Shown here piece after piece: positions 60,633 through 64,000 of a stretch of DNA of 64,000 nt. The DNA is from Rhynchopus euleeides (lineage: Eukaryota; Euglenozoa; Diplonemea; Diplonemida; Diplonemidae): assembly GCA_963210315.1 (NCBI GenBank), contig OY723264.1:1488001-1552000 (forward strand), given 5' to 3'. Both the position numbers and the translations under genes were made by a program. The stretch's first letter is position 1. Each line of letters opens with the position of its first letter. The notes beneath the pieces were generated by a model. The model saw nothing but the letters and a program-made list of their open reading frames with translations. It was not told where the DNA came from and did no database searches.

Positions 60633-62354
60633 CGCTTGCGATGTGCCACAGAACAGGCCTTGGTTTGGAGAGCTTTTCCTTTTGTTGCTTTTCCCGATCC
60701 CCATCCTACCGGACGAGTACAGCCGATCCGGTGATAGCAAACAATGAGACAGTATTTTCCTACACAACGGGCTTGTCACTAGCCTGGCCACTGGTAAGTG
60801 GCTAGTCTGGCTGATGTCGGCTCGCTCCACCCCTTTCTTCCTCTCTTTCCGCTGTTCTTAAAATTCACGCTGTGTCTGTGCAGAGCCTTCTCCTGGTGAC
60901 GCGGGTTCCCGCCCGTGGAACTTGGAGGGTCTGTTCAAGTTCAGTCTGTGATTCGGTTCTTTGCATCAGACCGGTATTCGGAACTTCCCGTGCCTGCTGG
61001 ATTTTGCGACCCCATCCACTCCACTTCCTCGGACTGGAGAGTGGTGTACAACGAGCTCTGCGTTCCAAACCCACCCCTGGTATCGTCTGCCTGGAATTTA
61101 CTCCTCCAGCTGCCATTGATCCTCGCTGACGCCTGAGGAGGAACCGGCGGGGGGAGGAAGTATCATAGTAGGTTCGAAATGATACGGCATAGAGTGGTCC
61201 ACGTGGTGTTCGTAGTGGCCATGATGCACACATTGTCAAGAAGGAGAACAACACAAATATTGGCAGGAATTGGTTGGTTGTCTCATTTTGCTGTCACTTC
61301 ACAATACAGCGGGAGTACATATAGTTTGTACTCCGGTGAGCTGAAGACCATAAAACAATTCACTTGCTAATCTCTCTCTCTCTCACTTCGGTCTATGTGT
61401 TGGTGCTTGCACACCCCCTCGCCTGTGAAAGTGATGGTGTGGATCCGGTGAGTAGGCGCGTACTGACAAGTGGCACGAGCTGTCCTCCCGCACGAGTGTA
61501 AATATGCACAATCTCCGGTTTTTGAGAACCTGAAAAGTTACTGGGCCGATTCTGATTCTCGCCCCCGCTCCCAATAATCATTTCTGCTTTCCTCGTTATT
61601 ACTTTTGTGCTCGAAAGTTAACCGCTCGGAGAAACGCAGCACGCGCAATACTGCGCAGAGCTACACCTCATTCACAAGTCGGGGTCTTTGCGTTTCACCA
61701 CAACCTCTCCCCCATTCTCGCGTGTTGAGTGAGTGGCATGTTACACATTGGGGCCTTCGCTCAGGAATGCAGAGGAGAAAAGTGAGAAACATGAGCCGCC
61801 TCACAACACTGGCTGCAGGCTGACGCAGTTTGACACACAGTGGCACAGAGCGAAGGCCCCCATGACACATTACACATTACACAGTTGCAGGTCCGCCAGA
61901 CCCCTTATAGCCGAGGGTTGGTCGAGTGTGTGGCACCACAAGCAACATACAACCAGCTCACATACCCATGCCCCCACCCGACCTGCTCTTCCGAATACTC
62001 CCTTTGTTTTACTCACAAAGATATGGATGGGTGTCGAAAGTTTAGGCATTTGTCTTTTCTGCTCGAACCTCCCAGCCTCTGACTCCAAGCGATACTGTGG
62101 GTATGATGGCAGGTACTAACGAATGATTGTCGTATCGCGCACCGGCGTCCATGTCAATATCGGGCAGGTTCTGGAGCCTTAGCTACCGCTTGGTCACGAG
62201 GCCGAGGTACCCGCCTGTTCTTCCGGCGCTTCGACAGCCAGCTCCACAGTGGACACTTGTGCGTGAGCCTTTCCGAATCCCCGACACCACCTTATCCATG
62301 TTTCCCCGCCCGACCGGCCTGCTGCAGGACCTTCAGGGTTTTTGCACAAGCAAT
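60633..62354. other. Intergenic region between receptor genes
   Basis: No gene supported. 61650-61735 (CACCTCATTCACAAGTCGG onward) and 61960-62085 (CCCCCACCCGACCTGCTCTT onward) are diverged copies of repeats seen at 21690-22000 and 32189-32330. Confidence 0.5.
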
Positions 62355-62807
62355 ATTCTTTGTCAAAGTGAAAGAGTCAGTGGAGGCGCACGGCGCGCGC
62401 AGTGTGTTTTGAGACAGCAACAATACCGCCTGTTCGCAGCGACGCGACCCCTCGCGGGGTCCAACACCATTGCCGCTCGTGCGCTCATCCACACAAACCC
62501 CAGACTCTTTTTCGCGCAACATCCCCTCCTTCCCTCCTCTATTTCTTCTTTCAGGACCACAGCGCCCGGCGGTACGTTATCAAACACACGAGTGTTTGTG
62601 GTATTGGGTACGGCAAGTACCTAGTGGAGGGCCACCGCTTCGCTTTGGCTTGTCGGAGCCGGGCCTGCAAATTGAGGTTTCTGAGAATTCCTGGAGATCC
62701 TGGCGTTGGGCCACACCCCTGCCCCCACGAACCCCCCGACCCTCCACCCCCACCAGATGCTCTTTCCCTTCATGCATGCTGCCCTTCACTGTCACCTGCA
62801 CACCCAC
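62355..62807 (+). repeat. Duplicated upstream segment, copy 2
   Basis: Counterpart of 55065-55488 with the same pyrimidine tract and CAG. It ends about 65 bp before the second receptor start codon. Confidence 0.6.
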
Positions 62808-62871
62808 ACATGCCCGCCACGACAGGTTCTGAACGCCTGCCCTCTCGCTGCCTGTGTGCCCTGCCGGCGCC

Positions 62872-64000
62872 ATGTCCTATGGGTGGGGCTGGGTCGCCGG
62901 GGCGGTGTTTGCCTCGCTGGTCTGCGGTGTGGGTGCGCAGGCGGGAATCGATGTGCACGAGCCCTTCCCCAACGAGCTGCTGAGCGAGCACATCGCGCTG
63001 ATTGTCGTGCCGCTGTCGATCACAGGACTTGCCATATGCGGTGCTGTACTTGTCGCCTGTGCACGCACCTTGAAGCTGGCGCTGTTGCTGGTGCTGGGGA
63101 TGTGGCTCGCGTTGCTGAGTGTGGGCATCGTCTCGTGGTACGTCACATACGATACGTCACGCCAGCTGCTGATTGAGCGTGCCGAGCAGACACTCTCTAT
63201 CACCGCACAGCAAGCAAAGGCGGCAATAATCAGTGAGATCGGGACTGGTGTGGATACAGTGCTGCAGGTCCAGGGCCTGGCAGTATCGGGGAAGCTCGAT
63301 ATGTTGGCCCTCTGGCCCGAATCACACGTATTTTTCCATACCATTCTGCACACCGTCGCACGTCACACCCAGTCGATTGCAACATTGATGGTTGGGACAG
63401 AGGAAGGGCGCTTTCAAGGAATGTATCCACGCTCGGACGTGGTCGATGGTGTGACTGTCGACACACATTACACAAAGACACTCCCTTCCGATGATATCAA
63501 CACGCTCCCCCCGTGGATGTTGTGCCGTGCCAGGGATTGGGGACCCAAGAACTGCACGGTGGAGGCAACACCAGCAGCATGCGCGAACACTTCATCACAC
63601 GCGTCAGTTTACTGTTCGAAGTCGTGCGGGTTCCCAGACCTTTCCAAGGTGAACTGCCGTGGCCAGCTCGGTTCGTTGGAAACCATAGCAGCGGGCAGCA
63701 ATGCGTCAGCTGGACCGGATACCCGTCGGGTATCCATATTTGAAAGCACACCGCAAGTAGCCCTCTGGCACCTACCCTTCGACCCCCGCGTGCGGCCTTG
63801 GTACACCAGGGCAAGCGAGCTGAAGTACAGCTTCTACTTCCAGGTAGACGGGAAGGCCGCCCTGGCAGTCAGTGCCGGTATCACGATGGCGTCTGGGCAG
63901 TTTCTTGGGACAGCAGGGGCAAACCTCCGGCTGGACCTTGTGAGCCAGTTCCTGCATGACCTGAGGCCGACAGCAAACAGCGTGGTGTTCCTGCTGGCCA
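62872..64000 (+). CDS. dCache-like receptor, 5' part (runs off the window)
   Basis: An open frame of 376 codons from ATG at 62872 has no stop before the window ends. Two hydrophobic helices lie near residues 41-62 and 66-90 (IALIVVPLSITGLAICG; LALLLVLGMWLALLSVG). An extracellular sensor region follows, with several Cys and the F-D-P-R-V-R-P-W-Y motif at about 303-311, which is characteristic of dCache_1 domains. The paired TM helices before the sensor resemble the first receptor, so the two are probably paralogues; this one lacks the PA-like part. A downstream TM and cyclase domain are expected but not visible. Confidence 0.75.
   Translation, partial: MSYGWGWVAGAVFASLVCGVGAQAGIDVHEPFPNELLSEHIALIVVPLSITGLAICGAVLVACARTLKLALLLVLGMWLALLSVGIVSWYVTYDTSRQLLIERAEQTLSITAQQAKAAIISEIGTGVDTVLQVQGLAVSGKLDMLALWPESHVFFHTILHTVARHTQSIATLMVGTEEGRFQGMYPRSDVVDGVTVDTHYTKTLPSDDINTLPPWMLCRARDWGPKNCTVEATPAACANTSSHASVYCSKSCGFPDLSKVNCRGQLGSLETIAAGSNASAGPDTRRVSIFESTPQVALWHLPFDPRVRPWYTRASELKYSFYFQVDGKAALAVSAGITMASGQFLGTAGANLRLDLVSQFLHDLRPTANSVVFLLA

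Noticed and set aside
60513..60747. Unspliced C-terminus of the first receptor
   Set aside because: Composition (Arg, Trp, Pro-rich) and a clean GT-AG intron at 60457-60512 favour the spliced tail.

Overview
This window is eukaryotic, most likely from a unicellular alga or other protist. It holds APE-type LINE retrotransposons, a hAT transposon, many TIR mini-elements and minisatellites. One host gene carries a 56-bp GT-AG intron, and two host genes encode multi-TM receptor-like proteins. No prokaryotic operon organisation is visible. I cannot name the lineage from sequence alone.

Region 1 (1-21,060) is a pile-up of one LINE group, which I call families A, B and C. One A copy (12,586-21,060) is essentially complete. 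Its ORF1 encodes polyQ and Cys-rich regions; ORF2 encodes a 2A peptide, APE endonuclease, RT, zinc finger and a very long C-terminal extension. The other copies are 5'-truncated or broken, and almost every copy starts flush against a GATTTTTTGT-repeat tail left by an earlier insertion. All three families share the last codons of the ORF and a conserved 3' hairpin.

Region 2 (21,060-35,350) is a set of nested DNA elements. Two TIR elements (E1, E2) are interrupted by smaller TA-target elements, a hAT copy and palindromic ACATGTA-type arrays. Duplicated empty sites in the window let the insertion order be read.

Region 3 (35,860-39,240) is a 31-bp minisatellite of about 109 units. A diverged, inverted relative lies at 41,030-41,305.

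Region 4 (39,400-51,790) has a truncated Ingi/I-type LINE end, mixed repeats and a second full-length LINE (45,935-51,787) with RNase H and its own 2A peptide.

Region 5 (52,080-64,000) has a PhoD-like phosphatase fragment and two host receptor genes. The first (55,783-60,632) combines PA-like domains, a sensor region, a LamG-like domain and a degenerate class III cyclase. The second (62,872 to beyond the window) has a dCache-like domain. A duplicated upstream segment precedes both genes.

The strongest signal is translational. Both intact LINEs place a 2A motif at the start of ORF2, where ORF2 is reached from ORF1 across an in-frame TGA in one element and across a -1 frame change with no AUG in the other. 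This suggests that a recoding event followed by 2A separation yields the two proteins.
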